Below, piece after piece: positions 1 to 7,214 of a DNA stretch of 41,110 nucleotides. The stretch's first letter is position 1. Each line of letters starts with the position of its first letter. Position numbers and translations under genes: made by a program. This stretch comes from Hyphomicrobiales bacterium. GTDB taxonomy: Bacteria; Pseudomonadota; Alphaproteobacteria; Rhizobiales; CAJQND01. The notes under the pieces are model-generated. The model was not told the origin of the DNA. It saw only the letters and a list, made by a program, of their open reading frames with translations, and did not search any database. The DNA lies in assembly GCA_028285595.1 (NCBI GenBank), contig JANQOW010000013.1, positions 1 to 41,110 of the forward strand. Direction: 5' to 3'.

Positions 1-477
1 CCAATGCTCGGCGGGGAGAAGCTCATCGAGGTGCTCCGCGCCCAGGAGAGCCCGCCGCGTATGGTGGTCTACTCCCACAGCGAGGGCCAGGACATTCCAC
101 GAAAAGCCATGGCCGCCGGCGCTGCCGGGTTTTGTGCGCGCAGCGAGCCGGCCGAGAAGCTGTTGGATATCGTGGCTGATGTGGGCCGGGGCAAGATGGT
201 GTTCCCCTTCCTGGATGTGCGTGAGCTGCGCCAGGATCCCATACACGCCCTCACGGCCAAAGAGCGGATCCTCCTCGCCGCTCTCGCCAAGGGCAGCACC
301 AACAAGCAACTGGCAGAAGAATTCGGCATCTCCGTCAACACGGTCAAATTCCATCTGAGGAACCTGTTTGAGAAACTGGATCTCAACAACCGTGCGCAGG
401 CCATTGCGTTCTATTATTCATCCGTACACGCACAGACGGCCCTGCCGAGCACAGACACCCAAGCAGACCTCCCCTAG
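1..477 (+). CDS. LuxR/NarL-family response regulator, 5' truncated
   Basis: This is the C-terminal part of a two-component response regulator; the reading frame is already open at base 1, so the start lies outside the window. The first ~65 visible residues look like the end of a receiver domain (VVYSHSEGQD, then an AGAAGFCARSEP stretch like the beta5 region of NarL-type receivers). Residues ~83-140 form a LuxR-type helix-turn-helix: LTAKERILLAALAKG, then the recognition region NKQLAEEFGISVNTVKFHL and NLFEKLDLNNRAQAI. It probably binds DNA after phosphorylation by an unknown kinase. The phosphoacceptor Asp is not in the window, so its signal and targets cannot be named. A short GC hairpin follows the stop codon. 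Confidence 0.85.
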   Translation, partial: PMLGGEKLIEVLRAQESPPRMVVYSHSEGQDIPRKAMAAGAAGFCARSEPAEKLLDIVADVGRGKMVFPFLDVRELRQDPIHALTAKERILLAALAKGSTNKQLAEEFGISVNTVKFHLRNLFEKLDLNNRAQAIAFYYSSVHAQTALPSTDTQADLP

Positions 478-510
478 CGCACGCCCTGCGTCATTTGCGA
501 CCTTGACGAC

Positions 511-530
511 GGGGCGAATTTTGCCCCTTT
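511..530 (+). terminator. Weak hairpin terminator after the LuxR-type gene
   Basis: GGGGC (511-515) pairs with GCCCC (523-527) around an A/T-rich loop and is followed by only three T residues. It lies 34 bases after the regulator stop codon and before the mcl ribosome binding site. The short stem and T-run make it a weak call. Confidence 0.35.
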
Positions 531-576
531 ACCGCGCCCTGTTTTGTGACAGACGCAACAAGGCGAGGATGACCCC

Positions 577-1554
577 ATGAGCTTTCACACTGTAGACCAA
601 GCGCCCGGCAGGCTAAATCGAAGCGAACTCGCCGTGCCTGGAAGCCAACCCCAACTCTTTGAAAAAGCAGCAAAATCAGATGTCGACGTAATCTTCCTCG
701 ACCTTGAGGATGCGGTGGCTCCCGACGACAAAGTCGAGGCGCGCAAGAACATCATCCAGGCCCTCAACGATATCGACTGGGGACGCAAATCCATGTCCGT
801 TCGGATCAATGGCCTGGACACCCACTACATGTATCGGGACGTTGTGGACGTTGTTGAGCAAGCTGGAGAGCGTCTTGATCTCATCATGATTCCGAAGGTG
901 GGAACGGCCAGCGACGTCTACGCCATCGACATGTTGGTGACCCAGATTGAAGACGCCATGGGCCACAAGAAGCGCATCGGTTTTGAGCACATTATCGAGA
1001 CCGCATTGGGGATGCAAAACGTCACCGAGATCGCCGCAGCCAGCCAGCGTAATGAGTCCCTGCATTTTGGTGTGGCAGACTACGCGGCCTCCACGCGGGC
1101 GCGCACCACCATCATCGGCGGCGTGAACCGGGACTATGCCGTGCTCACCGATGCGGACGATAATGGCGGGCGCGATGTGCACTGGGGCGACATGTGGCAC
1201 TACGCCCTTGCGCGCATGGTCGTGGCCGCAAGAGCCAACGGCTTGCGTCCCATCGATGGTCCTTTCGGAGACTTCTCAGACCCAGAGGGCTACAAGGCCG
1301 CCGCCCAACGCGCTGCTGTGCTCGGCTGTGAAGGAAAATGGGCGATCCACCCCTCACAGGTTGCCTTGGCCAACGAGGTCATGAGCCCTTCGGACGCTGA
1401 TGTGACCAAAGCTGAGCGCATCATTGAAGCCATGAAGCAAGCTGCCGCCGAGGGCAAAGGCGCAGTGTCGCTCGACGGGCGCCTGATCGATTATGCCTCC
1501 ATCCGCCAAGCCGAAGTTCTGGTTGAAAAAGCAGCACAAATCGCTGCGGGCTGA
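577..1554 (+). CDS. mcl: Malyl-CoA / beta-methylmalyl-CoA lyase
   Basis: This 325-residue enzyme of the HpcH/CitE family cleaves malyl-CoA to acetyl-CoA and glyoxylate (serine cycle), and in relatives also beta-methylmalyl-CoA to propionyl-CoA and glyoxylate (ethylmalonyl-CoA pathway). Landmarks are FLDLEDAVAPDDK (40-52), INGLDTHYMYRD (77-88), FGVADYAASTRAR (164-176) and GKWAIHPSQV near residue 258. Arg76, Glu141 and Asp168 fall where characterised malyl-CoA lyases have their active-site and Mg-binding residues. Length and sequence match alphaproteobacterial Mcl closely. The ATG at 577 follows AGGCGAGGA. Other serine-cycle genes (sga, hpr, mtkAB, ppc) are not in the window, so which pathway it serves is open, but the fhs and oxalate genes at 26-32 kb give a C1 context. 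A hairpin follows. Confidence 0.93.
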   Translation: MSFHTVDQAPGRLNRSELAVPGSQPQLFEKAAKSDVDVIFLDLEDAVAPDDKVEARKNIIQALNDIDWGRKSMSVRINGLDTHYMYRDVVDVVEQAGERLDLIMIPKVGTASDVYAIDMLVTQIEDAMGHKKRIGFEHIIETALGMQNVTEIAAASQRNESLHFGVADYAASTRARTTIIGGVNRDYAVLTDADDNGGRDVHWGDMWHYALARMVVAARANGLRPIDGPFGDFSDPEGYKAAAQRAAVLGCEGKWAIHPSQVALANEVMSPSDADVTKAERIIEAMKQAAAEGKGAVSLDGRLIDYASIRQAEVLVEKAAQIAAG

Positions 1555-1569
1555 CCGGAAGAACAGGGG

Positions 1570-1594
1570 TTCGGCCGGGTCCACCCCGGCCGAA
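1570..1594 (+). terminator. Hairpin downstream of mcl
   Basis: TTCGGCCGGG (1570-1579) pairs perfectly with CCCGGCCGAA (1585-1594) around the five-base loop TCCAC. A T-rich stretch follows about ten bases later (TATATTTTT). It starts 16 bases after the mcl stop and probably ends the transcript, although the T-run is displaced. Confidence 0.6.
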
Positions 1595-1764
1595 TCTCAA
1601 CTATATTTTTACCAATACTTTTAAACCTTTCGTTATCATAAAATACTGAAACGATGATTTCTGAACATCTGTTAGTAATTATCCAAACGATCTCCCCTAC
1701 AACGGCACGCATAGTAGATTGAGCGCCAAACAAAACGCGCCCAAATGCATGATGCTGCTCTGCT

Positions 1765-1783
1765 ATTCCGGCTAATCCGGAAT
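1765..1783 (+). promoter_or_regulatory. Inverted repeat in the flagellin leader
   Basis: ATTCCGG (1765-1771) and CCGGAAT (1777-1783) form a perfect 7-bp inverted repeat with a five-base loop, 46 bases before the flagellin ATG and inside an A/T-rich 274-bp intergenic region. It may be an mRNA leader hairpin or a regulator site. Alphaproteobacterial flagellin mRNA is controlled through its 5' leader by FlbT/FlaF, but no specific FlbT motif is known to me, so the role is only suggested by position. I could not identify a convincing sigma-28 or sigma-54 promoter here. Confidence 0.35.
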
Positions 1784-1828
1784 GTCTTCTTTCTATAAAT
1801 CAACAATATTCCATAGGGACGCAAGTAG

Positions 1829-2752
1829 ATGAACAGCATCAACACAAACATTGCCGCCATGACGGCGCTTCAGGCTTTGAACAACACCAACAAGCAATTG
1901 TTGGAAACCCAGAGCCGCATTTCCACCGGTTTGTCCGTGGCAACCGCCGCAGACAACGCCGCTTACTTCTCGATCGCCACGACCATGCGCTCTGACAACA
2001 AGGCTTTGGGGGCCGTTCAGGATGCGCTGGGTCTGGGTGCCGCAACGGTGGATGTGGCTTACACTGCACTCGACAGCACCTTGAAGGTGGTTGACGAGAT
2101 CAAGACCAAACTGGTTGCTGCCCGCGAGCCGGGTGTTGACCGTACAGCCATCCAGGCTGAAATCTCCGAGCTGCAAAACCAGCTCACCAGCATCGCAACC
2201 AGCGCCACCTTTAACGGCGAGAACTTCCTCAACGTTGATTCCGGCGCTGCTGACTACAACACAACCAAGAGTGTGGTTGCTTCGTTCACCCGCTCTGGCA
2301 GCTCTGTGTCTATCGGCACCATCGGCATCGACATCACGTCAACTGCACTGTTTGACGCCGATGCAACAGGTACCGGTATTTTGGACACCTCATACAACCT
2401 GACCAGCACGGGAACCTTCACGGTCTCAACGCTCGACATTTCAGCGCTGACCGACTCTGCTGCTGATCTCACGGATCTGGAAGACATGATCCAAGGCGTC
2501 GACACGGCTTACGGCCTGGTCACCACCGCAGCCGCTAACCTGGGTGCAGCCAGCACCCGGATCGAGCTTCAGTCGGAGTTCGTAGGCAACCTGATGGACG
2601 CCATCGACCGTGGTGTAAGCCAGCTGGTTGACGCGGATATGAACGAAGAATCGACGAGACTGCAGGCGCTGCAGGTGCAACAGCAGCTTGGCATTCAGGC
2701 GCTGAGCATTGCCAACTCCGGCAGCTCGAACGTACTGGCACTCTTCAGATAA
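1829..2752 (+). CDS. Flagellin
   Basis: This 307-residue protein is the subunit of the flagellar filament. The N-terminal D0/D1 helices begin MNSINTNIAAMTALQALNN and continue through QSRISTGLSVATAADNAAYFSIAT. The C-terminal helices are RIELQSEFVGNLMDAIDRGV and the end LGIQALSIANSGSSNVLALFR, both typical of alphaproteobacterial flagellins. The central region (~125-220) is short and rich in Thr, Ser and Asp, without cysteines, as expected for the exposed domain. The protein lacks a signal peptide because it leaves through the flagellar type III system. The ATG at 1829 follows AGGGACGCAAGTAG. No other flagellar gene is adjacent, so it stands apart from any main flagellar cluster. A strong terminator follows at 2785. 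Confidence 0.95.
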   Translation: MNSINTNIAAMTALQALNNTNKQLLETQSRISTGLSVATAADNAAYFSIATTMRSDNKALGAVQDALGLGAATVDVAYTALDSTLKVVDEIKTKLVAAREPGVDRTAIQAEISELQNQLTSIATSATFNGENFLNVDSGAADYNTTKSVVASFTRSGSSVSIGTIGIDITSTALFDADATGTGILDTSYNLTSTGTFTVSTLDISALTDSAADLTDLEDMIQGVDTAYGLVTTAAANLGAASTRIELQSEFVGNLMDAIDRGVSQLVDADMNEESTRLQALQVQQQLGIQALSIANSGSSNVLALFR

Positions 2753-2784
2753 CAATCAGACAATAAGACTGACTTTCACAAACT

Positions 2785-2820
2785 GGGCCGCATTCGCCAC
2801 ATGGCGTTTGCGGTCCTTTT
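2785..2820 (+). terminator. Rho-independent terminator of flagellin
   Basis: A long stem is formed by GGGCCGCA (2785-2792) with TGCGGTCC (2809-2816) and the inner CGCCA (2795-2799) with TGGCG (2802-2806), separated by a two-base mismatch bulge on each side. TTTT follows at 2817, then GGTTTT. It lies in the 85-bp gap between the convergent flagellin and methyltransferase genes and may serve both. Confidence 0.8.
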
Positions 2821-2837
2821 GGTTTTCGGGCAGGCGA

Positions 2838-4400
2838 TCAGTAGTAATTCTGATCGGGCTCGGCGTCCTTGCGTTTGGCGATGAACGCCTGAAGCGCCTC
2901 GTCAAGCGCCGGATCAAGTCCAGGGTCCTGGTATTCCGCCAAAAGGGCTTTCCACTGGCCGTTCGCCCGCTGGGCCGCATCCAACCCGCCTTCCGCGCTC
3001 CATTGCTCAAACGAATTGCTGTCGGCCGATGACGACATATAGAAGGCCGATTTGAAGTTTGCTTGGGTGTGCTCGCTGCCCAGGAAGTGCTGCCCTGGCC
3101 CCACCTCCTGGATCGCGTCAAGAGCCAAGGCGTTCTCAGACAGATCGATCCCTTCGAAGAAGCTGGCCACCTTGCCGCACAGATCTGCATCAATGAGCGT
3201 CTTTTCAAAACTTGTGACCAGCCCCCCCTCCAGCCAGCCCGTGGCATGGTTGATCAGATTGGCGCCAGCGAACATGGCCATCAGGAGACCCCAGGTGGCT
3301 TCTTGCTCCGATTGGGCATCGGGCAGCTTGGAGGCCGACAGCGTGCCCACGGTGTGAAGCGGCACGCCCAGACGCCGGGCGAGTTGGCCCGACGCCAGCA
3401 CCATCTTGCCGGCTTCCGGCGTTCCGAAGGTTGGAGCACCGCTCTGCATGGACATGGTGCTGGCAAAACTGCCCATGAGACATGGCGCGCCGGGATTGAT
3501 CATTTGAACCAGGCAGAGCGAAGCCAGAGCTTCGGCCAGAACCTGGGTCAATGTGCCGGCCACCGTGCACGGGCTCATGGCACCGGCCAGTGTCCAGGGG
3601 GTCGTCGCCACCGGCTGATTGTTGCGCGCATACACCTTCAACGCACCGGACATGTTGGCATCCATGACAAGCGGCGCATTGGTGTTGCTCACGCAGTAGA
3701 GCACCGGGTTCTTTTCCAGGAACTGCCTGCCGAACACGATTGCCGCCATATCCACGGCGTCCTGCGCCCGCTGCTCGCCGATAAAGGCTCCCATGAAAGG
3801 ACGGTCGGAGTAACGTATGTGGGTGTAGAGCATATCCAGATGCCGCTTGTTGGCGGGAAGGTCCACCGGTTCGCACACCACACCGCCGGAATGATGCAGA
3901 TGCGGGATCATCTGATGCAGCTTCACCAGGGCCTCAAAATCTGCAATTCCCGCATAGCGCCGGCCAGTATCCAGGTCATGCACAAAGGGCGGTCCCCAAG
4001 CCGGGCACAGGACGGTGTTTGCGCCGCCCAAAATCACGGATTTATCCGGGTTTCGGGCATGTTGGGTGAAGCTCCGCGGGGCAGAGCGCTGGATGATCTG
4101 GCGGCACATGCCCAGCGGGAAGCGGACCCGGGTGCCGGTGACATCCGCTCCGCCGTCACGAAAGATCTGCAGGATCTCCGGATCGTCCACAAACTCCATG
4201 CCGGTTTCCTGCAGCAGCCGGTCCGCGTTGGCCTCCAAAAGGCTCAGCCCTTCCTCATCGAGCACATCGAAGGTGCCCAGCTTGCGCGCAATGTAGGGCG
4301 CTCCAGATGGCGCAGTAGTGCGTTGCCCACCCTTCCTGGCCTCGCGTCCACCGCTGCGGCGCCGTCCCGTTCCGGCTGCCGAAGAGTCCTGTTTGGTCAT
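2838..4400 (-). CDS. Trimethylamine methyltransferase (MttB) family protein
   Basis: This 520-residue protein belongs to the MttB superfamily, whose members move a methyl group from a quaternary or tertiary amine to a corrinoid protein. Recognisable stretches include GGANTVLCPAWGPPFVHDLD (~134-153), LYCVSNTNAPLVMD (~227-240) and HFLGSEHTQANF near residue 438. The reading frame has no internal amber codon, so it is one of the non-pyrrolysine members, of which glycine betaine methyltransferase MtgB is the best known. The substrate here cannot be read from sequence. The first ~35 residues are a basic, low-complexity tail (GRRRSGGREARKGGQR). No corrinoid protein or corrinoid methyltransferase gene is adjacent. 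The gene is divergent from a LysR regulator, its likely controller. Confidence 0.88.
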   Translation of the reverse strand: MTKQDSSAAGTGRRRSGGREARKGGQRTTAPSGAPYIARKLGTFDVLDEEGLSLLEANADRLLQETGMEFVDDPEILQIFRDGGADVTGTRVRFPLGMCRQIIQRSAPRSFTQHARNPDKSVILGGANTVLCPAWGPPFVHDLDTGRRYAGIADFEALVKLHQMIPHLHHSGGVVCEPVDLPANKRHLDMLYTHIRYSDRPFMGAFIGEQRAQDAVDMAAIVFGRQFLEKNPVLYCVSNTNAPLVMDANMSGALKVYARNNQPVATTPWTLAGAMSPCTVAGTLTQVLAEALASLCLVQMINPGAPCLMGSFASTMSMQSGAPTFGTPEAGKMVLASGQLARRLGVPLHTVGTLSASKLPDAQSEQEATWGLLMAMFAGANLINHATGWLEGGLVTSFEKTLIDADLCGKVASFFEGIDLSENALALDAIQEVGPGQHFLGSEHTQANFKSAFYMSSSADSNSFEQWSAEGGLDAAQRANGQWKALLAEYQDPGLDPALDEALQAFIAKRKDAEPDQNYY

Positions 4401-4456
4401 GCCCCCATTTCACTCAGCCAGGGCTGGGCGCACAATCGCCCAGTTGCTTCATAAGA

Positions 4457-4470
4457 CAAACTAATGTTTG
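4457..4470. promoter_or_regulatory. Dyad between the methyltransferase and lysR, candidate LysR site
   Basis: CAAAC (4457-4461) and GTTTG (4466-4470) form a perfect inverted repeat with a TAAT spacer in the 104-bp divergent intergenic region. Interrupted dyads in this position are typical binding sites of LysR regulators that control a divergent gene and themselves. The assignment rests on symmetry and location only. Confidence 0.45.
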
Positions 4471-4504
4471 ATCGTCGCTCCGTTTCGTCAATCCTGCAAA
4501 GCCA

Positions 4505-5485
4505 ATGGCAAAAACAAATCCTTTTGAATTCAATCTGTTCCGGGCGATTGAGGTCTTCGTGGCCGTGGTGGAAACCCGTCATGTGACCCAGGCAGCCGAG
4601 ATGCTCGGCATCACCCAATCAGCCGCCTCCCAACAATTGCAAAGCCTGGAACGGGCACTGGGCGTTCAGGTGATCGATCGCACCACCCGCCCGGCTCAGC
4701 TGACCAAGTCGGGCATCGCGCTCCACAAGCGGGCCATGACCATCTTAAGCGAAGTGGAGAGCCTGCGCGCCGAGGTGCGCCAGATCGGATCTGTTCCCCT
4801 GCCCCAACTGCGCATCGCCATGCTGGCGTCGATTGCCACCACCTTGTGCCCCGTTTTGGCGGGTCTCGCGCGCGACCGCTTCGACATTCCCGAGCTGATC
4901 CTGACCGCAGGGCTCTCCAGCGACCACCAGAACCTTTTGCGCAGCCGTAAGACCGACTTGGCCATCACTTCCGACACCCTGTTTGAGATTGAGGGCCTCG
5001 CCCGCTATCCGATCCTGCGCGAGCAGTTTCTGCTGGTGGTGCCGAAGGGCTGTAAAGGCCCGCTCGATGACTTGGAGGCACTGGCCAAGACCCTGCCCAT
5101 GGTCCGGTTTACGCGTGAGGCCGTCGTGGGCATGCGCACTGACCAGCATCTCAGTCGGGTGCGGGTCAACCTGCCCCGCTTCATCGAAGGCGACCGGTCG
5201 AGCATTGTCATGGCGCCTGTGGCCGCCGGTATGGGCTTCACCCTGCTGACGCCAACGCTGCTGCTGGATGGCCTTGCAGAGGGCATGGAGATTGACGTGC
5301 ACCCCCTGCCGTTCGCCGGCTTTTACCGGGAGATCGCGCTCGTGACCCGGGAGCGCGAGTTGGGAGATTTGCCCGATGCCTTTGCAACCGCGAGCGCGCA
5401 CACCTTGGCGGCGGCCATTGCGGCAAGACTGCCGGACTTGCCGCCCGACAGTCTTCAGCTCCACACCGAGGAGGTTGCGGCCTAG
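4505..5485 (+). CDS. LysR-family transcriptional regulator
   Basis: This 326-residue regulator has an N-terminal winged helix-turn-helix at ~12-70 (LFRAIEVFVAVVETRHVTQA, then QSAASQQLQSLERALGVQVIDR). A type 2 periplasmic-binding-like effector domain follows from ~95 to 300 (LRIAMLASIATTLCPVLAGL; DLAITSD; PYxIL-type motif at RYPILREQFLLVVPKG). It is transcribed away from the MttB-family gene over a 104-bp gap containing a dyad, so control of that methyltransferase is the natural guess. The effector is unknown. The ATG at 4505 has only a weak upstream Shine-Dalgarno (TGCAAAGCCA). The following membrane-protein gene starts three bases after its stop, suggesting co-transcription. Confidence 0.92.
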   Translation: MAKTNPFEFNLFRAIEVFVAVVETRHVTQAAEMLGITQSAASQQLQSLERALGVQVIDRTTRPAQLTKSGIALHKRAMTILSEVESLRAEVRQIGSVPLPQLRIAMLASIATTLCPVLAGLARDRFDIPELILTAGLSSDHQNLLRSRKTDLAITSDTLFEIEGLARYPILREQFLLVVPKGCKGPLDDLEALAKTLPMVRFTREAVVGMRTDQHLSRVRVNLPRFIEGDRSSIVMAPVAAGMGFTLLTPTLLLDGLAEGMEIDVHPLPFAGFYREIALVTRERELGDLPDAFATASAHTLAAAIAARLPDLPPDSLQLHTEEVAA

Positions 5486-5488
5486 CTG

Positions 5489-5938
5489 ATGCGCACGCTC
5501 TTCTTGATCTTACGTATCGTTTGCTACGGGGCGTTAGCGGTGGTGGCGCTCGGCTTTCTCGGGATGATCGTCTTCAGCCAGCCCGACATGTGTTCAAGCT
5601 TTTCCACAGGATCCATCAGTTGCAAAAGCCCCGCCATAGAGGAGCTGGCAAAACTCACCATGGGACTGCTTTTGGTGTCCGTCTTCACCGGTTTGCCGAT
5701 AGTGCTGGCGCTGGGCGGTGTGTTTTTCGCCGTGCGCGATGCATCGCCGCATTTGGTGCGCGCTTACCGCAGGATCAGGCCGCTCCCCGCCGCGGCTGAA
5801 GGGGTATCTCAGGCGGCAGCGACAAAGCGGAGCGCTGCGGGCAAATTGGCCCTGACCGGCAAAGTCTTGCTCTATGTGTTCGGCGCTTTCTTCTTGAGCG
5901 CAATCATTGCAGGCCTATATGAGGCAAGCTTCAGGTAG
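5489..5938 (+). CDS. Small membrane protein of unknown function
   Basis: I do not recognise this 149-residue protein. It has three likely membrane segments: residues ~5-29 (LFLILRIVCYGALAVVALGF region), ~56-83 (LTMGLLLVSVFTGLPIVLAL region) and ~124-146 (KVLLYVFGAFFLSAIIAGLY). A short loop with two cysteines (MCSSFSTGSISCKS) follows the first segment and could form a disulfide if it faces the periplasm. A basic loop (RAYRRIRP) follows the second. It starts three bases after lysR and ends 35 bases before the soluble phoR frame. It is not the membrane half of PhoR by any motif I can see, but its position makes the pairing worth testing. Confidence 0.6.
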   Translation: MRTLFLILRIVCYGALAVVALGFLGMIVFSQPDMCSSFSTGSISCKSPAIEELAKLTMGLLLVSVFTGLPIVLALGGVFFAVRDASPHLVRAYRRIRPLPAAAEGVSQAAATKRSAAGKLALTGKVLLYVFGAFFLSAIIAGLYEASFR

Positions 5939-5973
5939 CGTTTTTCCGATGCCTGGGCTATTGAGCCGGCTGT

Positions 5974-7053
5974 TTGGTTTCAACTCAGGACGCACGTGAC
6001 GTGGCCAAGAATTCTCTCTTGAACATCTTAAACGGCTTGAGCGAGGCCGTCTTCCTGATCGGCGAGAACCGGGAGATCGTGCTGACCAATCCTCAAGCCG
6101 TGGAGATCTTCGGTAAAGGATTGGAAGGCCAGAACATCGTAAGGGCCATCCGCCATCCGGACTGCTTGAGAGCCACCGAAGATGCATTGGCCGGTGTTGA
6201 GAGCACATCAGCGGTGATTGTTCTGGAACGTCCGGTGCCCACCACCTATCAGGTGCGCGCCGCGCATTTGCCGGAGGACGATATCTTCGGTGCCCGGGCC
6301 GTGCTCAGCCTGGCTGACATCTCGCACGTGCGCGAGGCGGAGCAAATGCGCTCAGACTTTGTGGCCAATGTGAGCCACGAACTGCGCTCCCCGCTCACCG
6401 CCCTCTCCGGCTTCATTGAAACCTTGCAAGGCCCCGCTAAAGACGATGCCGCGGCACAGGAGAGATTCTTGCACCTCATGGACCGCGAGGCGCAGCGCAT
6501 GAACCGCCTGATCGGTGATCTGCTCTCGCTTTCCAAGGTGGAGGTGAACGAACGGGTTCGCCCGACCGGCATGGCAGATGTGGTGTCGATCGTGCGCCGG
6601 GTGATCACCACGCTGTCGTCCCAGGCCGAGGACGACCAAAAAAAGGTGGTGTTCCATCACCCGGATTTGGTCGCTCCCATTCCAGGTGATGAAGATGAAA
6701 TCATTCAGGTGTTCCAGAACCTCATCGAGAACGCCATCAAGTATGGGGCGCCCGATACGGAGGTTAGCGTTTCCATAGATGAAATGGAGCGCGTCGCCGG
6801 GGTGCGGGGCCCTGCGCTCAGCGTTGTGGTGCAGGATCGCGGGCCCGGCATTCCCGCCGAACACATCCCGCGCTTAACAGAGCGGTTTTACCGGGTGGAC
6901 GACAGCCGCTCGCGCGATATCGGAGGCACAGGGCTCGGTCTGGCCATCGTTAAACACATCGTCAGCCGTCACCGCGGCCGGCTGATGATTCACAGTGAGC
7001 GCAATGTGGGCAGCAGTTTTACGGTCCTTTTGCCCGCCACAACCAGCACCTGA
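5974..7053 (+). CDS. phoR: PhoR-type sensor histidine kinase without membrane segments
   Basis: This is a sensor kinase of the phosphate two-component system, up to 359 residues. A PAS domain spans ~14-110 (ILNGLSEAVFLIGENREIVL). A HisKA domain carries phospho-accepting His135 in FVANVSHELRSPLTAL. The HATPase domain has the N box (NLIENAIKYGAP), G1 (DRGPGIP) and G2 (GGTGLGLAIVKHI). Identity as PhoR comes from the domain order and from being followed by pstSCAB-phoU-phoB. The usual N-terminal transmembrane helices are missing. The frame has an upstream stop at 5962, so only TTG 5974 or GTG 6001 can start it, and there is no ATG start nearby. It may therefore be cytosolic and receive its signal through PhoU/Pst, or the gene may have lost its 5' end. 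Confidence 0.85.
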   Translation: MVSTQDARDVAKNSLLNILNGLSEAVFLIGENREIVLTNPQAVEIFGKGLEGQNIVRAIRHPDCLRATEDALAGVESTSAVIVLERPVPTTYQVRAAHLPEDDIFGARAVLSLADISHVREAEQMRSDFVANVSHELRSPLTALSGFIETLQGPAKDDAAAQERFLHLMDREAQRMNRLIGDLLSLSKVEVNERVRPTGMADVVSIVRRVITTLSSQAEDDQKKVVFHHPDLVAPIPGDEDEIIQVFQNLIENAIKYGAPDTEVSVSIDEMERVAGVRGPALSVVVQDRGPGIPAEHIPRLTERFYRVDDSRSRDIGGTGLGLAIVKHIVSRHRGRLMIHSERNVGSSFTVLLPATTST

Positions 7054-7080
7054 TCAACATTTTTATCAGCCAATTCAGGA

Positions 7081-7109
7081 CTGTCACAAAACTGTAATGT
7101 AACTGACAT
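7081..7109 (+). promoter_or_regulatory. Pho box with three direct repeats upstream of pstS
   Basis: Three seven-base PhoB half-sites lie exactly 11 bases apart: CTGTCAC (7081), CTGTAAT (7092) and CTGACAT (7103), separated by A/T-rich spacers AAAA and GTAA. The first two make a near-consensus pho box. The site is 106 bases before the pstS ATG and implies activation by phosphorylated PhoB during phosphate limitation. Confidence 0.85.
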
Positions 7110-7214
7110 ACAGCGTTCTCACAGGGCTGTTAGCGAACAGGCCTGGATCGCGGCGGGGCAGCAGATTTCCCCGGGTTGCGCGGCCATTACACGCCATTAC
7201 GGAGGACGTCAGGC

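Noticed and set aside
2838-4400. A pyrrolysine-containing trimethylamine methyltransferase
   Set aside because: The 520-codon frame has no internal amber codon, and no pyrrolysine genes or corrinoid partner are in the window.
3063-4454. A 463-codon plus-strand frame opposite the MttB-family gene
   Set aside because: The minus-strand product is a clear methyltransferase and the antisense product has no motif or ribosome binding site.
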